Assembly: GCA_036365515.1 (NCBI GenBank)
Contig: CM070873.1
Coordinates: 265,928,575 to 265,992,574, forward strand
Source of the DNA: Torymus aiolomorphi
Taxonomy: Eukaryota; Arthropoda; Insecta; Hymenoptera; Torymidae
Direction of reading: 5' to 3'
DNA length: 64,000 bases
In this document: positions 1 to 13,560 of the stretch, in pieces
Layout of the letters: each line of letters starts with the position of its first letter
Numbering within the stretch: position 1 is the stretch's first letter
Made by a program: the position numbers and the translations under genes
Notes under the pieces: generated by a model
What the model was told of the DNA's origin: nothing
Databases searched by the model: none
Seen by the model: only the letters and a program-made list of their open reading frames with translations

Positions 1-1
1 G

Positions 2-679
2 CACGCCGAAAAGCGTTATAAGCCCCCGCCTCCACCAGATCCTCGTGTTTACGCTGAGTTAGCGCACAGGGCACCCAAAGCGGCACCGTTAAGGGGGAAG
101 AGAGCGGCGGTTGAGGACAAAGAGCCACCGCCGGTACCGTCCCCCCAGAGCAATGAAACGCTGGACGAGGTGCTGGAGCGCTTCTCCCAAATGATTTTGG
201 AAGGGATGAAGCAGATCAGCTCCGGGTACGCGCTGTCAGCCTCTTCATCAGAGATGTCTGCGTCTCGGACCGAATCGCCAGAGAGCCAGAAAAAGAAGAA
301 GAACAAAATTTCGGCATATCGGAAGGAGAGCTCGGATAGCAGCGGCCCGTTTAGCTCGAGTAGCGGTACAAACACCGACGACCGAGCAGGCACAGGCTCC
401 GACGGAACAGTCGGCACGAGGGCGGCAGCGTACGGGCCGTGGAACTGCTGGGACTGCCGGGTGCCTGGTCACATTCGCCGAGAGTGCCCGAATCGAACGG
501 AGGCCCTCGGTAAACGAGTTCGTCTGCTGCCGACACGCAGTGAACTTGTGAACACTGACGGGTCGAGTACAGAGCGAGGGAGACGAATCCTTCCATCGTA
601 CGAACCAGCAGAAGGGGGGATTTCCCCCTGGAACAACGAGACATCCCCTCCAAGAGACGAAGGAGCCGTTCAAGGATGA
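2..679 (+). CDS. Gag-like ORF with CCHC zinc knuckle, 5' end beyond window
   Basis: The frame is open from the left edge to a TGA at 677-679, so only the C-terminal 225 or so residues are seen. An N-terminal proline-rich part and a Ser/Glu/Lys-rich low-complexity middle lead to one retroviral-type zinc knuckle, CWDCRVPGHIRRECPN (C-x2-C-x4-H-x4-C), at about 445-490. Such knuckles bind element RNA in Gag proteins of LTR and some non-LTR retroelements. About 370 bp downstream is a candidate 3' LTR (1047-2563), and no protease, RT or integrase lies between. The element is therefore either internally deleted or gag-only, like the one at 51844-56324. The Gag assignment rests on the knuckle and on the LTR context. 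The clade is not determined. Confidence 0.6.
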   Translation, partial: HAEKRYKPPPPPDPRVYAELAHRAPKAAPLRGKRAAVEDKEPPPVPSPQSNETLDEVLERFSQMILEGMKQISSGYALSASSSEMSASRTESPESQKKKKNKISAYRKESSDSSGPFSSSSGTNTDDRAGTGSDGTVGTRAAAYGPWNCWDCRVPGHIRRECPNRTEALGKRVRLLPTRSELVNTDGSSTERGRRILPSYEPAEGGISPWNNETSPPRDEGAVQG

Positions 680-1046
680 GAGATCGCGACCGTCGAGGGA
701 TCGACCGGTGAAGAGCGACCCACCGAAAGCCGGCGGAGCGCCGCCGAGCAGCGAGCGTCATGCGATCGGATGAAAGCGTCCCCGGGGACGCCCGCGCGGA
801 TCGGTTCGCGTCGCGATACGGACGGCAGGAGGAGGAATCCGAGAAACCCCCGAAAGCCCTATAGAACGCAGAAGTTCCGAGGGCAACGACGAAAAGGAGA
901 GAGAGGTAAATCGGTTCGAGGCAGGAACGGACGGAAGTTCGAGTCCTGCGATATCTCTCCGGAGACGTAGCCGACGCGCCCCCGTGTAAGGGATTCAAGT
1001 ATGCAGAGCAGACTATCCAGGGTATAGTCCGCGTCTGGACGGTGGG
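680..1046 (+). other. Non-coding GC-rich segment between gag-like ORF and LTR
   Basis: No coherent ORF is seen here. The last bases before the candidate LTR (about 1036-1046) are G-rich and would fit a polypurine tract, but this is weak. Confidence 0.3.
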
Positions 1047-2563
<1,517 letters not shown>

Positions 2564-2689
2564 ATATATATTATGTATTTTGCCCTCGTCATATTCGTCA
2601 TGATAACTTGATATCAGCTCCTTGGCATCGCTTGCAGCTGGCAAGGTCAAGTTTGTTATGACGAGCCATGGCGAGGGTATACTATCGTA

Positions 2690-3400
2690 TAATCGTAAAT
2701 GCTTGCCATCTGGTTTTTTCTTAAAAAATATTTCATAAGGAGTTTTCCTTTCTATCGTATTCGCTAGCGTACGGTTTTTCAAGTATGTCGCCGAACATAC
2801 TATTTCAGGCCAATATCATTCATGTACTTTTGCTTCTGCTAGTAAACAATGCGGCATATCCATTATTGTTCTATTAAATCGTTACGCTGTTCCGTTCAAT
2901 TCATGTACATACGCTGGACAATTATTCATAATAATACCTTTTTCTTTGGCAAATTTATAAAAACGATTATTTACGTATTCTTTCCTGTTATCACATCTCA
3001 ATATTTTTACTTTTTTCCGGTTAAATTTTCGCTTTCATTTACAAATTGAACTAAACAATAAAAAATTTCATCTTTATACAGTAAATATTAGCTATTTTAC
3101 TGTAATCATCGATAATGGAAATGAAATATCTTTCTCCGTTTAAACCAGCCGTTTTAAAACTACCACATACATCAGTATGTATAATTTCCAAAATATCTTT
3201 AGCTTTTATCTATTGTTACTAAATGGCAAATTGTGCATCTTATTTTCTCTACACGTTTTACATTTCATAAATTCCGATTCAAGTTTATTTGGAATAGCCG
3301 TTCATAACTGTTGCTTACAAAACGTATTTAGAGAAGTAAAGTTTACGTGGCCTAAGATTCTATGCCACCTTTCCTTTTGACTCAAGTTATTATTTCGTTC
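2690..3400 (-). pseudogene. Degenerate Ty1/copia GAG-pre-integrase and integrase core
   Basis: Read right to left the broken frames give, in order: a WHRILGHVNF block and a CKTC zinc-like block of the GAG-pre-integrase domain (about 3370-3230), a catalytic-core start resembling LEIIHTDVCGSF and IDDYSK (about 3200-3080), RCDNRKEYVNNRF and NGTA..FNRTIMD (about 3010-2860), then YLKNRTLANT and KTPYEIFFKKKP (about 2785-2700). This is the block order of a copia integrase, which inserts element cDNA. Several in-frame stops and frameshifts are present, and no RT or RNase H follows at lower coordinates, where the candidate LTR ends. It is a dead fragment. Confidence 0.8.
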
Positions 3401-4774
3401 GGCACTATTTTGTTCAGAAATCTAATTTCCAAAATTTAATTCTTACGCTAAGCAGAATTTCACTGCTCTTCTTAAGCATTGGAATGCGAGCAGCGGAGCA
3501 AGCGCTGTCATTGTTTACCTTTACTTGTAATATCATCATCTGTGACTTGGGCTCTGCGCTCGAAAAATTCGGTTTAAACCCGATTTTTTAACATTCCAGG
3601 GCTTATGAAGACTAGTTACGCGAGGATAAATATTGTAATTCATTCAATTGCAGCGCTCGGCCCGGACACATCTTGCCACTACGATTCGCTCGCGCTCTCG
3701 TGTCTGGCGGCATTTCGGCCTAAGACAAACCAGCTCGCAGCATTCGGCTCAGCCTACTTTAAAATAATTAAAAGATTTTGTTCTTTATTTTGTAATTTTG
3801 CGGCGTTTGACGAATGTTAAATTCTGTATCCGCGCGAATGCTGCAAGAATTGTTGCACTTTCATTTCTTTTCTGTAAAAGTTGTATGTTTTTTTCTTTAT
3901 TTTCGTATATTTAATACACACAGTTTTATTAAAACGGGAGTATAATTATTTAAAAACCACATCTCCACTCTCCATCTTCCTTGGCAACCACAAATCACCA
4001 AAAATAGCAGAGAAGGAATAACAATTCGCGAATCCTCAGATGCTCCGCTTCGATAGTCTGAATCGAAGCAGGCTGAAGCGTCATCAATTTACAAAAGCCT
4101 CTTTATATTTCAATTTACTTTTCATTTTGTATTCTATTCTCTTTAAACACTACCGCTATAACTTTATTATTCTCATCAATAACTCTTGCTACATTTCCTT
4201 TAGAAGTAATAGTATCTTTTATGAGTTAATTTCCTGTAACTTATCAAATTTACATTGTAACGATTGCTCCTCCCCTGTCGGACGCTTAGGAGTTTACCAG
4301 GGTGTGGATAGGGGGAAAAGGAGAGACAGGTGGCTTAAGAAACAAGAATACATATATATGTAAAATAGAGATATGATGTTTATTAAATCTAAGTGACAAA
4401 AGTTAATCTAAATTGGATATAATTGTACACCACCAGTGACTGGCTGTTGTCACCTTAGTTCGCTACCTAAAACATGTAAACCAAAAACAAACGTGCTTAC
4501 TTCGGTGTACTACCAAGTCCGCAGAACTTAGAGACTAAATACTATCGCAGCGCCCTCTCGCAGGAGAGTCTAAGTAACGCTAAACCTCGATTCAACACGT
4601 ACGTCGAGTCACGGTGGCGTCGGGTCGGTGAGTCGACGTCAAAGTCGTGAAGTCGGTGTTCCTGTTCCGGTATCTACGATACGTGAATGCCCTCTTTCCT
4701 TTAGTCACATGTGCATACGTCGACTAACAAGTAAGGTATCCCAAGTGTAAGTCGCCGATTTGGATGATATTGCA
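3401..4774 (-). other. AT-rich segment, possible upstream copia remnant
   Basis: On the minus strand about 4275-4080 gives short pieces such as TSKGNVARVIDENNKV that could belong to the copia polyprotein upstream of the integrase, but frames are badly broken. The rest (3480-3830 and 4280-4770) shows no ORF, RNA or terminal repeat that I can support. Confidence 0.3.
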
Positions 4775-4992
4775 ATATGTTGTAGTACATTAAAAAATAA
4801 GAGACATTTTTTTTACGTGCTGATAGACACTTTAAGGGGGTGAAATCTACCCTTAAGTTCACCCTCAAAGAGTTTTTTTCTATATATGTTGTAGTACATT
4901 AAAAAATAAGAGACATTTTTTTTACGTGCTGATAGACACTTTAAGGGGATGAAATCTACCCTTAAGTTCACCCTCAAAGAGTTTTTTTCTAA
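4775..4992. repeat. 109-bp tandem duplication
   Basis: Two adjacent copies (4775-4883 and 4884-4992) differ at about one site in the shared core, a g/a change before the tgaaatctaccc block. The near identity shows a recent local duplication. The right copy abuts the transposase remnant. Confidence 0.95.
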
Positions 4993-5350
4993 TATTTCAA
5001 AAACAAATAAAGCTAACTGTACAACCGTTGGACAATGGCCACTCCACGAATCAATTAGCAGCATGCTTGTAGGTCCAACTTGAGGAAAATATACCTCTTT
5101 TAACCACGCCTTAAAAAGTTCAACAAATTTTGATTTTATTTAAATGTGCCTTGCGAAATAATTAACGTTTTATCTTTAGAAATTAATAAAACACGATTTT
5201 ACCTGAATTCAGTTTTCCAGATGTCGAAGATGTAACATATACGTTTGTAGGCACAAACAAATTTTGTGAGACAATTGGTCTGAATTCTCCGCTTCGTTCC
5301 TTTAATACTAAAAATAATGGCGATAGTAACTTTCCTTTGGCTGAAACTGT
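4993..5350 (-). pseudogene. DDE transposase remnant
   Basis: Minus-strand frames give PLFLVLKERSGEF, then FVPTNVYVTSSTSGKLNSG, then KFVELFKAWLKEVYFPQVG, then LLIDSWSGHC with an Asp in the usual position of a second DDE catalytic residue. The order (beta strand, helix, LLLDSW) is that of DDE_1-type transposases found in insect genomes. A non-coding break separates SGK from the rest, so an intron or insertion has been lost or decayed. No terminal repeats can be assigned. The family name beyond DDE type is not secure. Confidence 0.55.
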
Positions 5351-5676
<326 letters not shown>

Positions 5677-6378
5677 CAGGGTGACCCATTTTAATCGCCG
5701 CACCCGGATTTCTCGGAACCTAAGCCAAATAGAGAAAAATGGTTCAGACAAAAGTTATAGGGGACAAAAGGGGCCACATAATGACGCTAACGTCTTTGAC
5801 CTTGAACTTGACCTTTGAGGTTATTTCAAGGTCAAAGTGGTTTTTTCATATGGAAACACCTAGTTTTGACCCCTGATTCGGAAAGAGCGGGAAATTTTAC
5901 GTTCAAAATCATATTGAGAAATTTTTGCCAAGGTCATTTCAAGGTCAAATCTAAGTCAAACTCAGAAAAGTCCGTTTAAAATCGTTTTTTTCCATGAACC
6001 ACAGGCTAAGCTGGTTCAAATTGATCGTAGGCTTAATAGAGGAACCCACACACCCAAAACTTACACATCTTAGTAAACAAAACTCAAACTCGCACATCCT
6101 AACCCCATACACTTCATGCCCTCACATGCTGAACTGTTACACCCCGGTCTCACAACCATATCCCACACCCCCCAGTCCCACACATCCCTACCCCACGCAT
6201 GCTAATCCCATACACCCCAAACCCACACATCTTGAACCCTGAAAAATTTTTCTTAAGGGCAAAATGATTTTTTAACAGAAACTTTAAGATCGTTGAAGCT
6301 TCTGTTATAAATGTATTAACCTTAATTTTTGCGCTACCCAGAAACAACGACGTGGACGTAGTAAGGATTGTTTCCTTT

Positions 6379-6504
6379 GGGGTGCTTAATTAAAGTGAGT
6401 CCCCTTGCCTCTCACTGGTCGGGGTGCTTGATTATAGTGAGTCCCCTTGCTTCTCACTGTTCGTGGTGCTTGATTATAGTGAGTCCTCTCGCCTCTCACT
6501 AATG
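6379..6504. repeat. Triplicated 42-bp unit, left arm
   Basis: Three tandem copies, each beginning with (g)ggtgctt and ending in tctcact plus three bases. The inverted equivalent, also three copies, is in the right arm at 8361-8486. Such subterminal direct repeats are often transposase-binding sites, which is inference here. Confidence 0.9.
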
Positions 6505-6519
6505 TAAATAAATTTTTAT

Positions 6520-7583
6520 TTAACCTCGAAGCAAGTGTTTGAAATGACGACCATTTGCTTCAAGGCACATAGTCAAACGCCTTTGAAAATGGCGAACTGT
6601 GTTCTGCAAAGTTTGTCTCGAAATGGCAGCGCATGTTCGACGAATCCTATCCTGCATATCTGCTCTTGTAGTGGGTTGTTGCTCAAAAACAGCATTTTTT
6701 AAATACCCCCATAAATAGAAATCTGGTGATGTAAGATCGGGTGAGCAAGCAGGCCAGTTAACCGGACCTCCTCGACCAATCCATCTGTTACCATAGTGCT
6801 TATTCAAAAAAGCCCTTACAATTCGAGCGAAATGTGGTGCTGCGCCGTCCTGCTAGAGCCATATTCTTCGTCGCGTTTCTAAATCAACATCTTCCATCAA
6901 TCCAGGTAGTTCATCTCTTATTAGCGTCAAATAGGTATGTTGATTTACATTTGCTTCAAAAAAATAAGGGCCAATCAAATATCCATTGATAATCCCGCAC
7001 CATACCATAATACTCCAACGTCTTTGATGGTTTATAGTTCTGACCCAATGAGGATTCACATCAGACCAATAATGGCAATTATGCCTATTCAGTTCCCCAT
7101 CACTTTGAAATTGTGCCTCATCAGAAAAAAGAACAAAGTTAAAAAGTCTGGATCATTTTCTATCATTTGTAAAGCCCATTGGCAAAACACAATACGCTGT
7201 TGGAAATGCTGAAACTGTAGCTCTTGAACCAAAGTAATATGATACGCGTGATGTTGAAGCACTTTCATAATTCTTAAAAAAGTATTTCTTGTAATACCAA
7301 TTTCCCTATCGACTCGACGAGCGCTAATGTGTGGGTCAAGATAAATTATTGCAAGGATAGTTACAACTCGATTATCATTTTCATCATACTCATGGCGCCT
7401 ATGTTGGCGAACCATGTATCCACCACGAGCTTTTTGAGTGAACCGTCTGATAGCTCTATCGTCAGGATGTCGTCTGTCAGGATAGCGTTCAGCATAAAGT
7501 CTTGCCGCACCACGATAATTATTTTGGCTTGCTCCTAAAACCAAAATCATATCAACGATCTCGTTGGGCGGATAGTCAGCCAT
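6520..7583 (-). pseudogene. DD41D mariner-superfamily transposase, frameshifted
   Basis: The protein starts MADYPPNEIVDMILVLGAS and carries a helix-turn-helix N-terminal half (7583-7089). The catalytic domain follows, with SDEAQFQSDGE near the first Asp region, then MVWCGIINGYLIGPYFFE, QDGAAPHFA and WPACSPDLTSPDFYLWG. I count 41 residues between the Asp of QDGAAPH and the Asp of SPDF, the spacing of the DD41D rosa family. Two lesions are visible: a frameshift in a T run at about 7117-7128, and a TAG at 6853-6855 replacing the codon before QDGAAPH. Except for these the frame is continuous to the stop at 6520. It is a recently dead cut-and-paste transposase of about 350 residues. Confidence 0.85.
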
Positions 7584-7999
7584 TTCAGAGCCAGCTATTA
7601 ATTACTATTAAATTTAAATAGTAAAATAGTATCAAAAATATTAATAATTATAAGGCTCGCCCGTATACCGTCGCGCCTAAAAAGAAAAAACGTTGGACAA
7701 TTACGGTAACTTTAATTAGCTAACTGTAATTGCCATAAATACTTCGTTTGTCACACTTTTTTAATTTTAAATTTTAAAATAAAATAATCGTTAAAACATT
7801 AAAGGTATTCAATTCAATAAAGCATTATTTCTTATTTTAATTGCAAATAAAACTAAAACTTCCTTTTATTTTTTTGTTTTATGTAAATAATGTGAATTAG
7901 TAGCGTTCGAATTTCAGAAATACTAATTTTGATAATGTAATCATTAAAAACACATCTACGAAGAAAATAGGTTCCGTAAATGGTTCTTTTAAATTTATT

Positions 8000-8345
8000 T
8001 TTCAGGTTCTAGCAGGATAGTGGAGCACCACATTTCACGCTCATAATAACAGCATTTTTTAATAAACACTTTAGTATTAGATGGATTGGTTGAGGAGGTC
8101 CGGTGAAATGGCTTGATTCTTCATCCCATACTTCACCATCAGACTTTTGTTTATGGGGGTATTTGAAAAATGCTATTTTTGAGAAACAACCCACTACAAG
8201 AGCAGATATGTAGGATAGGATTCGTCGAGCATGCGCTGCCATTCCGAAACAAACTTTCCAGAACACAGTTCGCCATTTTCAAAGGCGTTTGACGATGTGC
8301 CTTGAAGCAAATGGTCGTAATTTCGAACACTTGCTTCGAGGTTAA
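8000..8345 (+). pseudogene. Inverted partial copy of the transposase 3' end
   Basis: This stretch is the reverse complement of about 6520-6857, with many substitutions and stop codons. It encodes decayed versions of the LWGYLKNA and RRTCAAI blocks, then the ending at the same tract before the 42-bp repeats. It is more decayed than the left copy and cannot encode protein. Confidence 0.85.
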
Positions 8346-8360
8346 ATAAAAATTTATTTA

Positions 8361-8486
8361 CATTAGTGAGAGGCGAGGGGACTCACTATAATCAAGCACC
8401 CCGAACAGTGAGAGGCAAGGGGACTCACTTTAATCAAGCACCCCGAACAGTGAGAGGCAAGGGGACTCACTTTAATTAAGCACCCC
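8361..8486. repeat. Triplicated 42-bp unit, right arm
   Basis: Inverted counterpart of 6379-6504, again three copies. Confidence 0.9.
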
Positions 8487-9168
8487 AAAGGAAACAATCC
8501 TTACTACGTCCACGTCGTTGTTTCTGGGTAGCGCAAAAAGTAAGGTTAATACATTTATAACAGAAGCTTCAACGATCTTAAAGTTTCCGTTAAAAAATCA
8601 TTTTGCCCTTGAGAAAAAATTTTCAGGGTTCAGGATGTGTGGGATTAGCATGCGTGGGGTAGGGATGTGAGGGACTGGGGGGTGTGGGGTATGGTTGTGG
8701 GACCGGGGTGTAACAGTTCAGCATGTGAGGGCATGAAGTGTATGGGGTTAGGATGTGCGAGTTTGAGTTTTGTTTACTAGGATGTGTAAGTTTTGGGTGT
8801 GTGGGTTCCTCTATTAAGCCTACGATCAGTTTGACCAGCTTAGCCTGTGGTTCATGGAAAAAAACGATTTTAAACGGACTTTTCTGAGTTTGACCTAGAT
8901 TTGAGCTTGAAATGAGCTTGGAAAAGATTTCTCATATGATTTTGAACGTAAAATTTCTCGCTCTTTCCGAATCCGGGGTCAAAACTAGGTGTTTCCATAT
9001 GAAAAAACCACTTTGACCTTGAAATAACCTCAAAGGTCAAGTTCAAGATCAAAGACGTTAGCGCCATTATGTGACCCCCTTTGTCCCCTATAACTTTTGT
9101 CTGAACCATTTTTCTCTATCTGGCCTAGGTTCCGAGAAATCCGGGTGCGGCGATTAAAATGGGTCACC

Positions 9169-9176
<8 letters not shown>

Positions 9177-9252
<76 letters not shown>
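9177..9252. repeat. (TA)n microsatellite
   Basis: TA tract between the rosa-like element and the next palindrome. A short GT run precedes it. Confidence 0.97.
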
Positions 9253-9254
<2 letters not shown>

Positions 9255-9549
9255 TACATGCAAAAAGGAACGGGGAACTTATACAAATTTTTTAAACTTG
9301 GCCTTATAATTGATAACATTTGATATTATAATTATTTAATAATATAGAAACAACATCAATAATATTAACAATATCAAATTATTCGTAATATATATGAAAT
9401 GTATAACAAAATGAGAAAAACAATACAATATTAAGAGGAGGGTAGGAGAAGGGGGAGGAGGGATTTTGAGGAGGGGTTGAGGAGGGGAGAGGAGGGGGCG
9501 GAGGGGGGCTGGATACCCTACAAGCCTCTTACAACTATATACTATAGGA

Positions 9550-9621
<72 letters not shown>

Positions 9622-9919
9622 TCCTATAGTATATAGTTGTAAGAGCTTGTAGGGTATCCAGCCCCCCCCTCCGCCCCCTCCTCTCCCCTCCTCAACCCTT
9701 CTTCAAAATCCCTCCTCCCCCTTCTCCTACCCCCCTCTTAATATTGTATTGTTTTTCTCATTTTGTTATACATTTCATATATATTACGAATAATTTGATA
9801 TTGTTAATATTATTGATGTTGTTTCTATATTATTAAATAATTATAATATCAAATGTTATCAATTATAAGGCCAAGTTTAAAAAATTTGTATAAGTTCCCC
9901 GTTCCTTTTTGCATGTAAG
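9253..9919. mobile_element. Near-perfect 667-bp palindrome with G-rich arm
   Basis: The left arm (9253-9551) starts CTTACATGCAAAAAGGAACG, and the right arm (9620-9919) is its reverse complement with only a few mismatches. The 68-bp spacer is a TA repeat. The left arm contains a polypurine tract with many runs of three or more G (about 9432-9513). No ORF is present. It fits a foldback MITE or a large inverted duplication. The outer end of the right arm (9873-9960) is repeated in part at 11741-11780 and 12014-12110. Confidence 0.9.
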
Positions 9920-10288
9920 AAGCCTTAATCACATCAGGGTATGGCTTTAATAATGTTACTAATGATTATAGTTTAATCTAATAATAATACATTAATACTA
10001 TAAATATAGTGTATTTAACATGACTAAAATAATTTTTTTTAACAAAATGTCGATATTTTAGAAACAGCACAAACATTTATTGATAATAAATCCCTATCTT
10101 TTTGGTTTCTTAACAAATTTTAATTATCAAGGTCTCATTTTATTCTTTCACGGGGACTTGCCCAAGGAAAAATTCAAAATTATTCAAGACCCAGAAAGTT
10201 ATAGCCAATTGAAGATAATTATTTTTATAACCTCATTCGTGATTTTATAAACAATTATAACTACCTTAAATGTTATCAAATGTATTGG
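9920..10288. other. AT-rich segment without gene
   Basis: No ORF or repeat boundary can be supported, apart from similarity of the first 40 bp to 12070-12110. Confidence 0.3.
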
Positions 10289-10500
10289 AGGGTGTACGTA
10301 AGCGCTGTGCGGCACTGTGCTGTGCGATGCTGCGTGATGCCCGTGTTATTGGTGCGTTGGATACTTACGGAACTACTTTTCTGATTGGTCGGTATTTAAA
10401 CATCAACCAATCAGCGGCGTAGTTCTATAAGTAGCCAATGCACCAACAGCACCGGCATCGGAAACGCACCGCACAGCACAGTACAGCGCTTATGTACACT
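10289..10500. mobile_element. 212-bp palindromic MITE, copy 1
   Basis: Starts AGGGTGTACGTAAGCGCTGT and ends with the near-inverse ACAGCGCTTATGTACACT. It is GC-rich, with an internal inverted repeat through most of its length. Copy 2 at 11802-12013 has the same length and about 95 percent identity. It also shares the 24-bp left flank, so a larger unit was duplicated. Confidence 0.85.
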
Positions 10501-10696
10501 CTGTGACGATGTATTTTCGCCCCAATGCCTCTTCTTCTCGCTGGACTCGCGGCGCACCGATTCAGACGGCCGAATGGTAATTGAATAATTCGAAAGCTAA
10601 TGGGGGGGAATATTCTTTATTTGTTCCCGGGTTTTGACAACTTGCGAGACCATGAGAGATGACAACGATAGCGGAATGCTCCGTGGTGCAGAAGAA

Positions 10697-10710
10697 AGTA
10701 AGAGAGAGAG

Positions 10711-10790
<80 letters not shown>

Positions 10791-10795
10791 TGTAG
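10697..10795. repeat. (GA)n tract, interrupted
   Basis: GA-rich microsatellite inside the solo LTR. Confidence 0.95.
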
Positions 10796-11249
10796 AGAGG
10801 TAGAGTGGAGCATGAGGCGAGTTTGAATCTCGCGCGCGCGTGAGTGGTGCAGCGGCGAGGTGCGAGATGGCAGCACCTCACGGGCGGCAGTGGCGTAGTC
10901 GCAATCAGGCCCCTCGTGCCGGGCTGATGCAACCCGCCGTTCTGCTGCGCGTGCGCGGAGGGAGGCTGCACGGCGCGAGCGGAAAATCGGCAGTGTCGAG
11001 ACGACCGCGAAGGCGACAAGGGCGAAACGAGCGGGGATTACCAGGGTGCGCGAGAGGAAGAGGAGGGAGAGCAGCGAGAGAGGTCGAGGTGACGACGACG
11101 AGCAGCGGTGGCGAGGAGAGAGAGAACTGGAGAGAGAGGACGGGGGAGCCGCGGCGAGTGAAGAGAAAGAGAGTATCTGCAGAGCGAGAGGAAGCAGCTG
11201 GGAGATCGGCGGTCCAACCCCCCAACCAGGGCAAGGCTTCGTGCGACGG

Positions 11250-11394
<145 letters not shown>

Positions 11395-11801
11395 ATGAAA
11401 TTGCGCGTAGCCTTCGGGAAATGGCGCCGAGGCAATTGTCGTAGTGTGTGTGAGCGCTCAGATCTTTTAGCTAATTGTAGTTAGGGTTTTTAGCTTAATA
11501 AATTGAGAGTTTAACTGGAGCGAGTGTTTTGGAGTATTTATTTAGCGCAATACCCTTCCCAACCTTTTTCAGCATCGTAGCTCGCCCAGGCGTACGACAT
11601 CACAGCGGAATCTCCTTTTGGACGGTAAGTGTCGCGAGGAAGCGAGAGGAAGAGGGAGGAGGTTAACAATCGTTTTTTTTATTTTGCGGGTGTTCGGGCT
11701 CGGCGGTCAATTCCTAAGTACACCATCGCAACTCTTTCTAAGGTCACGTTTAAAAAATTTGTATAAGTTCGCCTTTCCTTAAATGTTATCAAATGTATTG
11801 G

Positions 11802-12013
11802 AGGGTGTACGTAAGCGCTGTGCGGTACTCTGCTGTGCGATGCTGCATGATGCCCGTGTTATTGGTGCGTTGGCTACTTACGGAACTACTTTTCTGATTG
11901 GTCCCTATTTAAACATCAACTAATCAGCGGCGTAGTTCTACAAGTAGCCAATGCACCAACAGCACCGGCATCGGAAACGCACCGCACAGCACAGCACAGC
12001 GCTTATATACACT
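11802..12013. mobile_element. 212-bp palindromic MITE, copy 2
   Basis: Same terminal sequences and length as copy 1 (10289-10500). It is followed by ctaaggtcacg, the same flank that follows copy 1 once the solo LTR is removed. Confidence 0.85.
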
Positions 12014-12179
12014 ACCTAAGGTCACGCTTAAAAATTTGTATAAGTTCGCCTTTCCTTTTTACGTGTAGTCTTAATGTAAGCCTTAGTCACATTAGGGTAT
12101 GCCTTTAATAACGTGACACATAATGTAGGACACAAAATAGAACACACCCTCATATGATTGTGATATTATGGATTTACCA

Positions 12180-13560
12180 AATCTAAAGTATGGAAACATA
12201 GAGAACGCAATAAACAATTTGATGCGATTGGGCGATTAAATATTGTTTCACCTAAAGATAATGAAAGATTTTTTCTTAAATTACTGTTGAACCGCATAAA
12301 AGGTGCTACTTCTTTTAAAGATTTACGAACATTTAATAACGTCTCATATGAAATATATAAAGAAGCAGCACTTGCTATGGGTTTAATAGAAGATGATTCC
12401 CAAATTTATATTATTTTTGATGAAGCAAGTAATATCATGCTTCCTTTTCAATTACGTAAATTCTTTGCATGGTTTATCTTAGCTGAAAATATTCAAGGTA
12501 ATTTAGTTTGGAATAAATTCAAAAAATTTTTTACTGAAGATTTCAAAGAAAATAAAGAAAATAACGCTTTGTCACACATTCAATATATATTACAAACTGA
12601 AGATAAAAGTTGTAAAGGTTATAGTTTACCTGAACCAATAATAAATAATATCGAAGAAAGTCCTGAAAATTTAGCAAACAGTAAAAATCTTTTTGAAAGT
12701 TTGTTTAATCAATTAACTACTAATCAAAGATTAATTTTTAATGAAATTATAACTCACAAAAATAAAATTTATTTTATTGATGGACCTGGAGGTTCAGGAA
12801 AAACTTTCATATACAAGACTTTAATATATCACTTTTTATCTTTGAATAAAAAAATTTTATGTATGGCTTGGACAGGAATTGCATCTTTTTTATTACCTAG
12901 AGGAATGACAAGTCATCGTACTTTTAGACATCCTTTAGATTTAAACAGTATTGAAAGTACTTTTCTAAAATTAGAATCAGATAAAAAAAATGACGGGAAG
13001 TAGATATTATAGTTTGGGATGAAGCATCAATGATCCCAAAAAAAGCTTTGGAAATTGTTGATCAAACACTCAAAGATATATGTTACAGTGATGTTCCATT
13101 TGGTGGTAAATTGATAGTTTTAGGAGGCGATTTTAGACAAATTCTGCCGGTCCTAAAACATGGTTACCGAGACAGTATAGTACAGGACACAATCAAATTT
13201 TCTCATTTATGGCCTCTCTTTAAAGTTTTAAAATTAACTGAAAATATTCGCTCAAAAAATAAACAATTTGCTTCATTTTTATTAGAGTTAGGTGAAGGTA
13301 AAATTAATCCATTTATAGTTCCAAATAAATGGAAGACCGAAAATGTATTTAATAAAATTTATGATGATATCAATCTCGAAAATTCCGTAGATCGTATAAT
13401 ATTAGCTCCACATAATGACGATACTAAACTTATAAATAATAAAGTTTTGAACTTATTACATGGTAAAACACATACATATTATAGTTTAGATTACGCAACG
13501 CATAAAGGAGTTGATCAAACAGATGAAAATATTCACTTAACCTTTAGGCTACGGGGAAAT
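12180..13560 (+). pseudogene. Helitron helicase (Pif1-like) remnant
   Basis: Reading starts in a block typical of Helitron proteins just before the helicase (IGRLNIVSPKDNERFFLKLL, then GATSFKDLRT). Next come Walker A GPGGSGKT at about 12783-12806, the motif TGIASFLLPRG, Walker B VWDEASMIPKKALE at about 13013-13057, and GGDFRQILPV at about 13126. Such proteins unwind DNA during rolling-circle transposition. A frameshift at about 12990-13000 joins two frames, and the protein stops at about 13575 before the final helicase motifs. No Rep nuclease domain is seen upstream. Helitron ends (TC...CTRR) were not found. This is a truncated, dead copy. Confidence 0.85.

Larger units (their letters stand above)
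5677..9171 (-). mobile_element. Rosa-like (DD41D) mariner element with 1.2 kb inverted arms
   Basis: The ends begin with CAGGGTGACCCATTTTAATC, and the right end carries the inverted match with small changes at the outermost bases. The element sits in a TA dinucleotide tract, as expected for TA-targeting Tc1/mariner elements. The inverted arms run 5677 to about 6860 and about 8000 to 9171, far longer than usual mariner terminal repeats. Both arms contain a cytosine-rich CCCACACA-type block, a triplicated 42-bp unit and the 3' part of the transposase gene. The unique centre (6861-7999) holds the transposase 5' part and about 400 bp of AT-rich non-coding DNA. Either the element evolved foldback arms or two opposed copies recombined. 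Confidence 0.8.
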
